Assembly: GCA_020721485.1 (NCBI GenBank)
Contig: DYMR01000054.1
Coordinates: forward strand, 1 to 11,359
Reading direction: 5' to 3'
DNA: 11,359 bases
Source of the DNA: Halothiobacillus neapolitanus
GTDB lineage: Bacteria > Pseudomonadota > Gammaproteobacteria > Halothiobacillales > Halothiobacillaceae
Shown here: in pieces, positions 5,051 through 11,359 of the stretch
Layout of the letters: the number at the start of each line of letters is the position of its first letter
Position numbering within the stretch: the first letter of the stretch is position 1
Notes under the pieces: model-generated
Told to the model about the DNA's origin: nothing
What the model saw: only the letters and a program-made list of their open reading frames with translations
The model's database searches: none
Translations under genes and position numbers: made by a program

Positions 5051-8000
5051 TCCGCCGGCTCATCAAATTCGCGCTCACCCAACGGCTGCTGGTGCTGTTG
5101 GCCGCGTTGATCGTCGCGGGCTTTGGCTGGATGTCGTTTCAGCAATTGCCGATCGACGCCTACCCGGATATTTCCCCCACGCAGGTGCAAATCATCCTCA
5201 AAGCACCGGGCGTTACGCCGACCGAGGTCGAAACCCGCATCACCGCGCCGCTGGAAACCGCCCTGCTCGGCATTCCCAACCAAACCATGCTGCGCTCGAC
5301 CTCCAAGTACGGCATTGCCGCCATCACGCTGGATTTTGCCGAAGGCACCGATATTTACTGGGCGCGCCAGCAAGTCAACGAAGCCCTGACCGGCGTGCGC
5401 GGCGATTTGCCCGCCGGCGTGACCGGTGGCGTCGCGCCGATCACCACGCCTCTGGGCGAAGCCTTCATGTTCACGCTGGAAAGCCCAACGCTCTCGCTCA
5501 CCGAGCGCCGTTCGCTGCTCGACTGGGTGATTCGTCCGGCACTGCGCACCGTGAAGGGCGTGGCGGATGTGAACGCGCTGGGGGGCTACAGCCGTAGTTT
5601 TGAGGTCGTGCCCGATCCGGCCAAACTCGCGGCCACCGGACTCACCACGGTCGATCTGGTGCGCGCCATCGACGAAAACAATCAGAACGATGGCGCCGGT
5701 CGGCTGACTGTGGGCGAAGAAGCGTGGCTGGTACGCGCCGAAGGGCGAATCCGCTCGCTGGAAGATCTGCGCCGCTTGGTGATTGCCGAGCGCCACGGCC
5801 AGCCGATTCGCTTGGCGCAAGTCGCCGAAGTGCGGATTGGCGCCATCACCCGCTTAGGCGCCGTCACCCACAGCGGCCAAGGCGAAACCGTTGAAGGGCT
5901 GGTGCTCACCCTGCGCGGCGCCAATGCGCGGGCGGTGGTCGAAGGCGTGCAGCAGCGGTTGGCCGAGCTGGAACCCAGCCTGCCAAAAGACTTAAAAATC
6001 AATGTGTTTTACAACCGCGCCGACCTCGTAAACACCGCCGTCCACACCGTCAGCAAGGCGCTCACCGAGGCCGTGGTTTTGGTGTTGATTCTGCTGATGC
6101 TGTTTCTCGGCAACTGGCGCGCGGCCATCACCGTGGCGCTCGCCCTGCCGATGTCGGCACTCATCACCTTCATTTTGATGCGCCAATTCGGCATGACCGC
6201 CAATCTGATGAGCCTGGGCGGCTTGGCGATTGCCATCGGCATGCTGGTCGATGCCGCCGTGGTGGTGGTCGAAAACATGGTGGCGCATCTCGCGGCGGCA
6301 ACCCACCATCCCGAACACCTCGCGCGCCGCAGCCGCACGCAAATTCTGCTGCGCGGCGTGCAAGAAGTTGCCGCGCCGGTCGTGGCCGGCATTGTCATCA
6401 TCATGTTGGTGTTTTTGCCGCTGCTCTCTTTGCAGGGCTTGGAAGGCAAACTGTTTGCGCCGGTCGCGCTCACCATCGTCTTCGCGTTGGGCGCATCGCT
6501 GCTCCTATCCCTCACCCTCATTCCCGTGGTCGCCTCGCTCTTGCTCGGTCGTGTCACCGATCACGAACCCTGGCTGGTGCGGCAAATCCATCGGCTGTAC
6601 GAACCCCTGCTCACCGCCGCGCTGCGGCGCCCCCTGCCCGTGGCGGGCATTGCCATCGCCCTGCTGATTGCGGCGGCGGGGCTGTACACCCAAATCGGCA
6701 AAACCTTCATGCCTCGGCTGAATGAAGGCACCATTGTCATGCAGGTCGAAAACCTGCCCGCCACCACCCTCAGCGCCACCGTTGCCCTGAATACCGATCT
6801 GCAACGCGCGCTGATGAGCCAAGTGCCGCAGATTGCGCAAATCGTCGCGCGCTCCGGCTCGGATGAACTCGGGCTCGACCCGATGGGGCTGAACGACACC
6901 GACACCTTCATCATTCTCAAACCCGAAGCGCAATGGCAGGGGCAATCCCTGGCGGATATTCAGGAGGCCATTCGCCGCGTGCTGGCCACCGTGCCCGGCT
7001 TCAACGCCGGTTTTACTCAACCGATTGAAATGCGCGTCTCGGAAATGCTGACCGGCGCGCGCGGCGATGTGGCCATCAAGGTGTTTGGCCCCGCGCTCGA
7101 CGAACTCAACCAACTCACCGCCCAGATTAAGGCCGTGGTGGAAAAACGCCCCGGCGCGGAAGATGTCGCCACCACCGACAACGAAGGCGTGTTGTTCATT
7201 AACTTGGCGATTGCTCAGGCCGCCGCCGCCCGCAACGGCTTGTCTGTCGCGGCGCTGGAGGCCATCTTGCGCGCACAAATCGACGGCCAGAACGCCGGCA
7301 TCGTGCAAGAAGGCAACGCCAGAACCCCGATTCTGGTGCGTGCCGATGCGCTGACCGATAACCCACAAGGTCTGCGCGATTTACCCATCGCCCTGCCCAA
7401 CGGCACCGTGCAACCCCTATCGAGCCTGGCGACCTTGAGCCGCACCACCGGCCCGGTGTTTGTCACCCGCGAAATGGGTTCCCGTTTCGCCGTGGTGCGC
7501 GCCAATGTCAGCGGGCGCGCGCTGACCGATTTTGTGGCCGAAGCCAAACAAGCCGTGGCCACGCAAGTGCCCCTGCCCACCGGCTACCGGCTGGAATGGG
7601 GCGGGGAATTTGAGAATCAGCAACGCGCCGCGAACCGGCTGGCCTTGGTGGTGCCCATCGCACTGGGGCTGATTTTTGTGTTGCTGTTCAGCACCTTCGG
7701 CTCCATCCGCCAAGCCTTGCTGGTGTTTGTGAACATCCCGTTCGCCCTCGTCGGCGGCGTGTTCGCCCTGTATTTCACCGGCGAATACCTGTCCGTGCCG
7801 GCGTCGGTCGGCTTTATTGCCTTGCTGGGGATTGCGGTACTCAACGGCCTCGTGCTGGTGTCGTACTTCAACCAACTCGCCGCCACCGGGCTCGATGGCT
7901 TTGAAGTGGTGCGGCAAGGCGCCCTGCGGCGCTTGCGCCCCGTACTCATGACTGCCTCGATTGCCGCATTCGGGCTCGTGCCGCTGCTGTTTGCGACGGG

Positions 8001-8136
8001 GCCCGGCTCCGAAATTCAAAAACCGCTGGCCATCGTCGTCATCGGCGGCTTGGTCAGTTCCACCCTGCTCACCCTGATTTTGCTCCCGATTCTGTATCGA
8101 CGGTTTGGGCAGCCAAGGCCGCCATCGAGCGTGTAA
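5047..8136 (+). CDS. RND efflux pump, CusA/CzcA (heavy-metal efflux) family
   Basis: A 1029-residue inner-membrane RND pump, normal for CusA/CzcA (about 1040-1060). The expected layout is visible: helix 1 at about 12-29, a large periplasmic loop, helices 2-6 at about 338-497, helix 7 at about 530-548, a second periplasmic loop, and helices 8-12 at about 865-1014. Helix 4 carries AIAIGMLVDAAVVVVENM, with D402 the likely proton-relay aspartate; this form is closer to CusA/SilA than to CzcA. SVGFIALLGIAVLNGLV near 920-936 is the typical helix-10 motif of this family. The second loop has SGSDELGLDPMGLNDTDT (603-620). The CusA methionine motif YMP after the FMPxLNEG stretch is replaced by VMQV (564-567), so Cu/Ag transport is not assured. 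Its start overlaps the adaptor stop by ATGA. It should exchange protons for substrate, with the two upstream products, across both membranes. Substrate is unassigned. Confidence 0.95.
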   Translation: MIRRLIKFALTQRLLVLLAALIVAGFGWMSFQQLPIDAYPDISPTQVQIILKAPGVTPTEVETRITAPLETALLGIPNQTMLRSTSKYGIAAITLDFAEGTDIYWARQQVNEALTGVRGDLPAGVTGGVAPITTPLGEAFMFTLESPTLSLTERRSLLDWVIRPALRTVKGVADVNALGGYSRSFEVVPDPAKLAATGLTTVDLVRAIDENNQNDGAGRLTVGEEAWLVRAEGRIRSLEDLRRLVIAERHGQPIRLAQVAEVRIGAITRLGAVTHSGQGETVEGLVLTLRGANARAVVEGVQQRLAELEPSLPKDLKINVFYNRADLVNTAVHTVSKALTEAVVLVLILLMLFLGNWRAAITVALALPMSALITFILMRQFGMTANLMSLGGLAIAIGMLVDAAVVVVENMVAHLAAATHHPEHLARRSRTQILLRGVQEVAAPVVAGIVIIMLVFLPLLSLQGLEGKLFAPVALTIVFALGASLLLSLTLIPVVASLLLGRVTDHEPWLVRQIHRLYEPLLTAALRRPLPVAGIAIALLIAAAGLYTQIGKTFMPRLNEGTIVMQVENLPATTLSATVALNTDLQRALMSQVPQIAQIVARSGSDELGLDPMGLNDTDTFIILKPEAQWQGQSLADIQEAIRRVLATVPGFNAGFTQPIEMRVSEMLTGARGDVAIKVFGPALDELNQLTAQIKAVVEKRPGAEDVATTDNEGVLFINLAIAQAAAARNGLSVAALEAILRAQIDGQNAGIVQEGNARTPILVRADALTDNPQGLRDLPIALPNGTVQPLSSLATLSRTTGPVFVTREMGSRFAVVRANVSGRALTDFVAEAKQAVATQVPLPTGYRLEWGGEFENQQRAANRLALVVPIALGLIFVLLFSTFGSIRQALLVFVNIPFALVGGVFALYFTGEYLSVPASVGFIALLGIAVLNGLVLVSYFNQLAATGLDGFEVVRQGALRRLRPVLMTASIAAFGLVPLLFATGPGSEIQKPLAIVVIGGLVSSTLLTLILLPILYRRFGQPRPPSSV

Positions 8137-8164
8137 GGAATTGCCCTTCGCGCCCGACGGAACA

Positions 8165-8173
8165 TGCTATAAC
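8165..8173 (+). promoter_or_regulatory. Extended -10 promoter for the thioredoxin-like gene
   Basis: TGCTATAAC fits the extended -10 form TGnTATAAT with one mismatch. It lies in the 78-bp gap after the pump gene, about 42 bp before the ATG at 8215. The nearest -35-like TTGCCC (8141-8146) is 21 bp away, too far, but extended -10 promoters can do without one. It suggests the next gene can be expressed apart from the efflux operon; no terminator is seen between them, so read-through is also possible. Confidence 0.45.
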
Positions 8174-8214
8174 CCGTGAAACATCCGAATGAATAATCCA
8201 AAAATGGGGGCGCA

Positions 8215-8808
8215 ATGAGTACGCATCAACACACAGGCCGTTGGCCGGGGGTTTGGCTTGGGCTGCTTTTGGCGGCCATGCTCAGCCCAACGCTGGCCGC
8301 ACAGGCCGCACCGCCCGCATCAACCGGCGGCAGCCCAGAACGGGTCGGCTCCGTGGCCTTCGTCGATCACCTCAGCAATTTTCCGGCCGATTTCGCGGTG
8401 ATGCGGGAAAAGAAAATTCCCATGCTGCTGTTTTTCCACGCCACCTATTGCGGCTATTGCCAGCAGGTGGATAACAACTTCTTGATTCCCATGCGGCTCG
8501 ACCCCGAATTTCAGGGTCGGCTGCTGATTCGCCGGGTGATGATCGACAGTGATCGGCAGTATGTCGGGCTGGATGGAAAAACCCACGGCTACGAACATCT
8601 GGCGAAAATTCTTGGCGTGCGCGGCGTGCCCTACATCCTGTTTCTCGCGCCGGATGGCTCGCGGATTACCTCCATCCAAGGCACCGCCTATGACTACTAC
8701 GGCTACTACCTCAGCCAAGATGTGAATTTGGCGACCGCCTGCGCGCAGCACCCGGATCCCGCCCGTTGCGATGGCCGCAAAGATGGACCGGGGTTAACGC
8801 ATCCGTAA
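8215..8808 (+). CDS. Exported thioredoxin-fold protein with CGYC active site (SoxW/DsbE-like)
   Basis: A 197-residue protein with an N-terminal signal sequence (hydrophobic core about 11-30; likely cut near AQA, residue 31), so it should act in the periplasm. The thioredoxin fold shows in PMLLFFHATYCGYCQQVD (69-85), with redox pair C79/C82, and in RGVPYILF (136-143), where P139 is the family's cis-proline. It should reduce or shuffle disulfides; thioredoxin-related SoxW-type proteins look similar but the exact partner is unknown. Two further cysteines, C176 and C185, lie in a C-terminal tail and are not part of the core fold. GGGGG at 8206-8210 is a close-spaced ribosome-binding site 4 nt before ATG. 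Located 78 bp after the pump gene, it may be functionally tied to it, but its own promoter makes that uncertain. Confidence 0.85.
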   Translation: MSTHQHTGRWPGVWLGLLLAAMLSPTLAAQAAPPASTGGSPERVGSVAFVDHLSNFPADFAVMREKKIPMLLFFHATYCGYCQQVDNNFLIPMRLDPEFQGRLLIRRVMIDSDRQYVGLDGKTHGYEHLAKILGVRGVPYILFLAPDGSRITSIQGTAYDYYGYYLSQDVNLATACAQHPDPARCDGRKDGPGLTHP

Positions 8809-8810
8809 CC

Positions 8811-8836
8811 GGCGGTTGCACATGGTTTCAACCGCC
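8811..8836. terminator. Hairpin between convergent genes, possible bidirectional terminator
   Basis: GGCGGTTG at 8811-8818 and CAACCGCC at 8829-8836 form a perfect 8-bp stem with a 10-nt loop. It sits 2 nt after the thioredoxin-like gene's stop and 6 nt beyond the stop of the convergent small ORF, where a shared terminator is expected. There is no T tract on either side, so an intrinsic terminator is not certain; an mRNA-stabilising or Rho-assisted stem is possible. Confidence 0.45.
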
Positions 8837-8842
8837 TGGGCG

Positions 8843-8971
8843 TTATTCCGTTACCACCACGCCCAAGGTTAAAAACAACGCGGTCCACACCAAAGATTTC
8901 ACCACGATCAATCCCGCGATGACGGCGTGAACCAGTTTCCACGGGGCGTGTTGTTCAAATTTCTCGTTCAT
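8843..8971 (-). CDS. 42-residue single-span membrane miniprotein
   Basis: A short ORF from ATG 8971 to TAA 8845-8843. A strong Shine-Dalgarno sequence, AAGGAG at 8986-8981, lies 9 nt upstream. The product begins MNEKFEQHAPWKLVHAV, a charged/polar N-terminus, followed by a hydrophobic stretch over about 14-40 that ends VVVTE. One lysine (K25) lies in the middle of the hydrophobic segment, which is unusual and suggests a partner protein or a short helical hairpin. I do not recognise the family. It diverges from the DUF347/two-component operon across an AT-rich gap and converges on the thioredoxin-like gene. Small membrane proteins often modulate kinases or transporters (MgrB and KdpF are examples), but any such role here is guesswork. 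Confidence 0.65.
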   Translation of the reverse strand: MNEKFEQHAPWKLVHAVIAGLIVVKSLVWTALFLTLGVVVTE

Positions 8972-9007
8972 GATGGCGCTCTCCTTAAGTTTTCTGAATG
9001 CCCCATA

Positions 9008-9036
9008 AAATTACGGCAAATTCCTGAGCGTTTCAA
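9008..9036 (-). promoter_or_regulatory. Promoter candidate for the 42-residue ORF
   Basis: On the minus strand TTGAAA (9036-9031) is a 4-of-6-or-better -35, and TAATTT (9013-9008) lies 17 bp downstream as a weak -10 (3 of 6). Transcription would start near 9001, giving a leader of about 30 nt before ATG 8971. The spacing is ideal but the -10 is poor. Confidence 0.3.
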
Positions 9037-9055
9037 TGGGATTTCGTGAATTTTT

Positions 9056-9070
9056 TATGAAGGATTCATA
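9056..9070. promoter_or_regulatory. 15-bp palindrome TATGAA-GGA-TTCATA
   Basis: Perfect 6-bp arms around a 3-bp spacer, in the middle of the AT-rich divergent gap. The loop is too short for a stable RNA hairpin, so it looks more like the operator of a dimeric regulator. No regulator can be assigned. Confidence 0.35.
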
Positions 9071-9180
9071 TTTTCTGTTGAGCAATCATTCCAAAAGCAT
9101 TGCTAACAAATCATTGATACCACAGGAAGTTTTCTCCGCCACGCTAACGATGCCCTAAGTCTCCGCACCTATTGTGCCTC

Positions 9181-9200
9181 GGGCGTGACTCCCCACGCCC
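9181..9200 (+). other. GC-rich leader hairpin before the DUF347 gene
   Basis: GGGCGTG (9181-9187) and CACGCCC (9194-9200) form a perfect 7-bp stem with a 6-nt loop. It ends 6 nt before the AGGGA ribosome-binding site (9207-9211) of the ATG at 9217. It could act as a leader structure tuning translation, or as DNA dyad for a regulator. No T tract follows, so it is not a clear terminator. Confidence 0.45.
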
Positions 9201-9216
9201 TATTTCAGGGACTGCC

Positions 9217-10011
9217 ATGAACACCATCACCCCCCCACACCCGAACGCGGGCAACCCAAAAACCGATGCCTTGCTCAACAAAGTGCCGCAAGTCATCCTG
9301 CTGTTTTGGGTCATCAAAATTTTGGCCACCACGGTGGGCGAAACCGCCGCCGATTATCTGAACTTTGACTTAAATTTCGGGCTGACCGCCACCACCCTCG
9401 TCATGTCTGGCGCGCTGGCATTGGCTTTGTTTATTCAGGTGCAGGCACCCCGGTACATTCCGTGGCGCTATTGGCTCACGGTGGTGTTGGTGAGTGTGGT
9501 GGGCACCTTGATTACCGATAATCTCACCGACCATTTGGGTATTCCGCTGGAAGTGTCTACCGCAGGGTTTGCCGGCGCGCTCATCCTCGTATTTGCCCTG
9601 TGGTATCAACGCGAAGGCACTTTATCCATTCATCATGTCGATACCCGCGCGCGGGAATTGTTTTACTGGCTGGCGATTTTGTGTACTTTCGCCCTGGGCA
9701 CCGCCGCCGGGGATTTACTGGCCGAACGGCTCAATGCGGGATTTTTGAATGCCACGCTGATTTTTGCCAGCAGCATTGGATTAATTTACTTGGCGTATCG
9801 TTTTTTCAAACTCGGCCCGATCTTGGCCTTTTGGTTGGCGTATATTTTGACACGGCCGCTCGGCGCCTCATTCGGTGATTATCTGTCACAACCCGTGGCC
9901 GATGGGGGATTGGGCCTGGGCACGGTCGGCACCAGCGCGCTGTTTTTATCCGTGATTCTCGCGCTGGTCATCTATTTGACGGCGACGCATAAAGATCGTC
10001 TGCCCGATTAA
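9217..10011 (+). CDS. Polytopic membrane protein, COG4705/DUF347-like, with four internal GxxxxD repeats
   Basis: A hydrophobic 264-residue protein with about 7-8 membrane helices. I recognise the style of the uncharacterised COG4705/DUF347 membrane family, mainly from KILATTVGETAADYL (34-48). Four copies of a motif G-x4-D are visible: G41/D46, G96/D101, G161/D166 and G216/D221. The first to third and second to fourth are both exactly 120 residues apart, indicating an ancient duplication of a two-unit block. Conserved Asp in membrane segments suggests ion or metal handling, but no function should be assigned. ATG 9217 was chosen because AGGGA (9207-9211) lies 5 nt before it; a TTG at 9172 would add 15 residues overlapping a leader hairpin. 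The gene is 24 bp before a response regulator gene and likely co-transcribed with it. Confidence 0.85.
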   Translation: MNTITPPHPNAGNPKTDALLNKVPQVILLFWVIKILATTVGETAADYLNFDLNFGLTATTLVMSGALALALFIQVQAPRYIPWRYWLTVVLVSVVGTLITDNLTDHLGIPLEVSTAGFAGALILVFALWYQREGTLSIHHVDTRARELFYWLAILCTFALGTAAGDLLAERLNAGFLNATLIFASSIGLIYLAYRFFKLGPILAFWLAYILTRPLGASFGDYLSQPVADGGLGLGTVGTSALFLSVILALVIYLTATHKDRLPD

Positions 10012-10035
10012 TGACTGTTCGCAGGAACGCTGCCC

Positions 10036-10698
10036 ATGCGCATTTTGCTGGTTGAAGATGATCCGATGATTGGCGAGGCGGTCAGCCTCGCGCTGAAAGA
10101 CGCCGCCTACGCCGTCGACTGGGTGAAAAATGGCTTGACCGCGCTGCAAGTGTTGGCAGATCAAGAACATGAAGCGGTGCTGCTGGATTTAGGTCTCCCC
10201 GGAAAGGACGGGCTTTCGGTCCTCGAACACCTTCGGCAGCACGGCCAAACGGTGCCGGTGCTGATTATCACCGCACGCGATGGCTTAGCCGATCGGGTGC
10301 AAGGGCTGGATCTGGGTGCGGATGATTACCTCATCAAACCGTTTGAAATCAGCGAATTACTCGCCCGCCTGCGTGCCGTTACCCGCCGACAGGGCGGTCA
10401 AGCCCAAGCCTGCCTCAGCAATGGCCGGCTCAGCCTGAATCCCGCCACCCACGAAGCGCAGTTCGAGGATAAATCCGCCGTATTAACCCCGCGCGAATTT
10501 GCCTTGGTCTACGCCCTATTACTCCGTCCCGGCACCATTCTGGCGCGCGCCGAATTGGAAGGACGAATTTACGGCTGGAACGAGGAAGTGGAAAGCAACG
10601 CGATTGATTTCCTCATTCACAGCGTGCGCAAAAAACTGGCGCCCGCCGCAATCAAAAACATTCGCGGCGCCGGGTGGCTGGTGGATCGCGCGTCATGA
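10036..10698 (+). CDS. QseB/PmrA-type response regulator
   Basis: A 220-residue OmpR-family response regulator of the QseB/PmrA/TctD branch. The receiver (about 1-115) has D8/D9, phosphoacceptor D51 in LLDLGLPGKDG, and K101 in IKPF. The winged-helix domain (about 125-218) has the recognition helix ESNAIDFLIHSVRKKL, where QseB relatives show a similar NAVE...RRKL pattern. AGGA at 10023-10026, 9 nt upstream, is the ribosome-binding site. It starts 24 bp after the DUF347-type gene and overlaps the kinase gene by ATGA, so the three genes appear to form one operon. It should be phosphorylated by that kinase. Its targets are unknown; the divergent gap upstream of 9217 is a natural candidate. Confidence 0.93.
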   Translation: MRILLVEDDPMIGEAVSLALKDAAYAVDWVKNGLTALQVLADQEHEAVLLDLGLPGKDGLSVLEHLRQHGQTVPVLIITARDGLADRVQGLDLGADDYLIKPFEISELLARLRAVTRRQGGQAQACLSNGRLSLNPATHEAQFEDKSAVLTPREFALVYALLLRPGTILARAELEGRIYGWNEEVESNAIDFLIHSVRKKLAPAAIKNIRGAGWLVDRAS

Positions 10699-11359
10699 AG
10701 CCAGCGGGCGCAACCCATTCGCTACAACGACATTTGTCCGGCGTTTTAACCGGCGTTATTTTAATTGCCGGCTCGATTGCGGCCGTGTTTTCATTCTTTT
10801 TTGCGTTTGGCGAAGCGCAAGAATTTCAAGATGATGGACTGCGCCAAGTGGCGGCTTTAAGCATTGGCAATGCCAGTCAAATTGCCGCCCTCGATGCCTC
10901 GCATCACGCCGTCATCGACCCGGAATCGCGCATTGAAATCATCCGACTGCCCGATGATGACCGCCCCGCCTGGCTGCCGGCGGCGCTCGCGCCGGGCTTT
11001 CACACCTTGGCGGTACCCGGCCAAAATGAACAGATGCGGGTGTTCGTCCGCGACATCACCGACACCCGCCAACTGGTCGTGGCGCAATCCACCGACACCC
11101 GCAATGAAATTGCCCGCGACAGTGCCCTGCGCACCGGCATTCCCACACTGATTCTGCTGCCTTTACTGATTTTGAGCATCACCTGGGTCATTCGAAAACA
11201 ACTTCAACCCCTGCGCAGCCTTGCCAACACCCTAGACAAGCAAGACCCACAAGACTTCACCCATTTGCCGGATACCGCAGTACCGGATGAAATTCTGCCC
11301 TTCATTGCCGCCATCAACCGCCTGCTCGAACGGGTGGAACACATGGTGCGACAACAACG
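10695..11359 (+). CDS. QseC-type sensor histidine kinase, N-terminal part (cut by window end)
   Basis: The frame from ATG 10695 stays open for 221 codons to the window edge. It starts inside the regulator's stop (ATGA overlap). Visible parts are membrane helix 1 (about 18-38), a periplasmic sensor segment of about 110 residues with acidic patches, helix 2 (about 149-166), and a HAMP region starting RKQLQPLRSLANTL (167-180) and running to about 219. The HAMP sequence and following DEILPFIAAINRLLERVE are very like QseC/TctE-type kinases. The phosphoacceptor His and ATPase domain lie beyond the window, so catalytic integrity cannot be checked. It presumably pairs with the regulator encoded just upstream. 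Confidence 0.9.
   Translation, partial: MKPAGATHSLQRHLSGVLTGVILIAGSIAAVFSFFFAFGEAQEFQDDGLRQVAALSIGNASQIAALDASHHAVIDPESRIEIIRLPDDDRPAWLPAALAPGFHTLAVPGQNEQMRVFVRDITDTRQLVVAQSTDTRNEIARDSALRTGIPTLILLPLLILSITWVIRKQLQPLRSLANTLDKQDPQDFTHLPDTAVPDEILPFIAAINRLLERVEHMVRQQ

Larger units (their letters stand above)
8972..9216. other. AT-rich divergent regulatory gap
   Basis: This 245-bp gap separates the 42-residue ORF (leftward) from the DUF347 operon (rightward). Its middle (about 8990-9130) is strikingly AT-rich beside the GC-rich genes, as promoter regions often are. It holds the dyads and promoter candidate listed separately. AGCAAT at 9081-9086 and ATTGCT at 9099-9104 form another short inverted repeat. 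AATCATT occurs twice (9084-9090, 9109-9115). I found no convincing -35/-10 pair for the rightward operon. Confidence 0.6.

Noticed and set aside
4954..5820. 288-codon minus-strand frame within the adaptor and pump genes
   Set aside because: No recognisable domain and lies opposite highly conserved RND coding sequence; a codon-bias shadow.
6505..7368. 287-codon minus-strand frame within the pump gene
   Set aside because: Gly/His/Gln-rich antisense shadow of the RND second periplasmic loop, with no supporting ribosome-binding site.
8141..8173. Conventional -35/-10 promoter (TTGCCC and TATAAC)
   Set aside because: The spacer is 21 bp, too long; the extended -10 alone is the better explanation.
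9057..9158. 33-codon plus-strand ORF starting MKDSYFLLSNHSKSI in the AT-rich gap
   Set aside because: No Shine-Dalgarno sequence before the ATG, no hydrophobic or familiar pattern, and it covers several dyads; more likely a chance frame in AT-rich DNA.

Overview
The window is GC-rich, gene-dense proteobacterial chromosome. A gammaproteobacterium is most likely, because the left-hand two-component pair closely resembles enterobacterial OmpR/EnvZ and the left edge carries NtrC/sigma-54-type control sites. This is inferred from protein style alone; no rRNA or other marker gene is present. There is no tRNA, rRNA, CRISPR array, insertion sequence or phage gene. 

Layout from left to right. (1) Positions 1-313 hold the control region and the first codons of a leftward gene that runs off the window. 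It has a strong ribosome-binding site, a sigma-54-like -24/-12 element and two NtrC-like dyads 31 bp apart; the inner architecture resembles that of glnA promoters. (2) Positions 301-2411, leftward: an OmpR-like response regulator and an EnvZ-like sensor kinase joined by a GTGA stop/start overlap. The regulator's start region is a 29-bp triplication that creates two 10-codon minicistrons linked to the real gene by ATGA overlaps. (3) Positions 2628-8136, rightward: a tripartite efflux operon in the order outer-membrane channel, periplasmic adaptor, RND pump (the czcCBA order), with both junctions ATGA overlaps. The divergent gap between (2) and (3) holds three 10-bp-phased GTAACA-like half-sites just upstream of a -10 element, so the OmpR-like regulator probably controls the pump. 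(4) 8215-8808: an exported thioredoxin-fold protein with a CGYC active site. (5) 8843-8971, leftward: a 42-residue membrane miniprotein with a good Shine-Dalgarno sequence. (6) 8972-9216: an AT-rich divergent regulatory gap with several dyads. (7) 9217 to the right edge: a polytopic membrane protein of the COG4705/DUF347 type, followed by a QseB/PmrA-type response regulator and a QseC-type sensor kinase cut off by the window end. 

The window therefore holds two regulator-kinase pairs, each beside membrane genes: one diverges from an efflux pump, the other shares an operon with a DUF347-type protein. The best candidates for something undescribed are the triplicated, translation-coupled start of the OmpR-like gene, the 42-residue membrane protein diverging from the DUF347/two-component operon, and the four-fold GxxxxD repeat of the DUF347-type protein.
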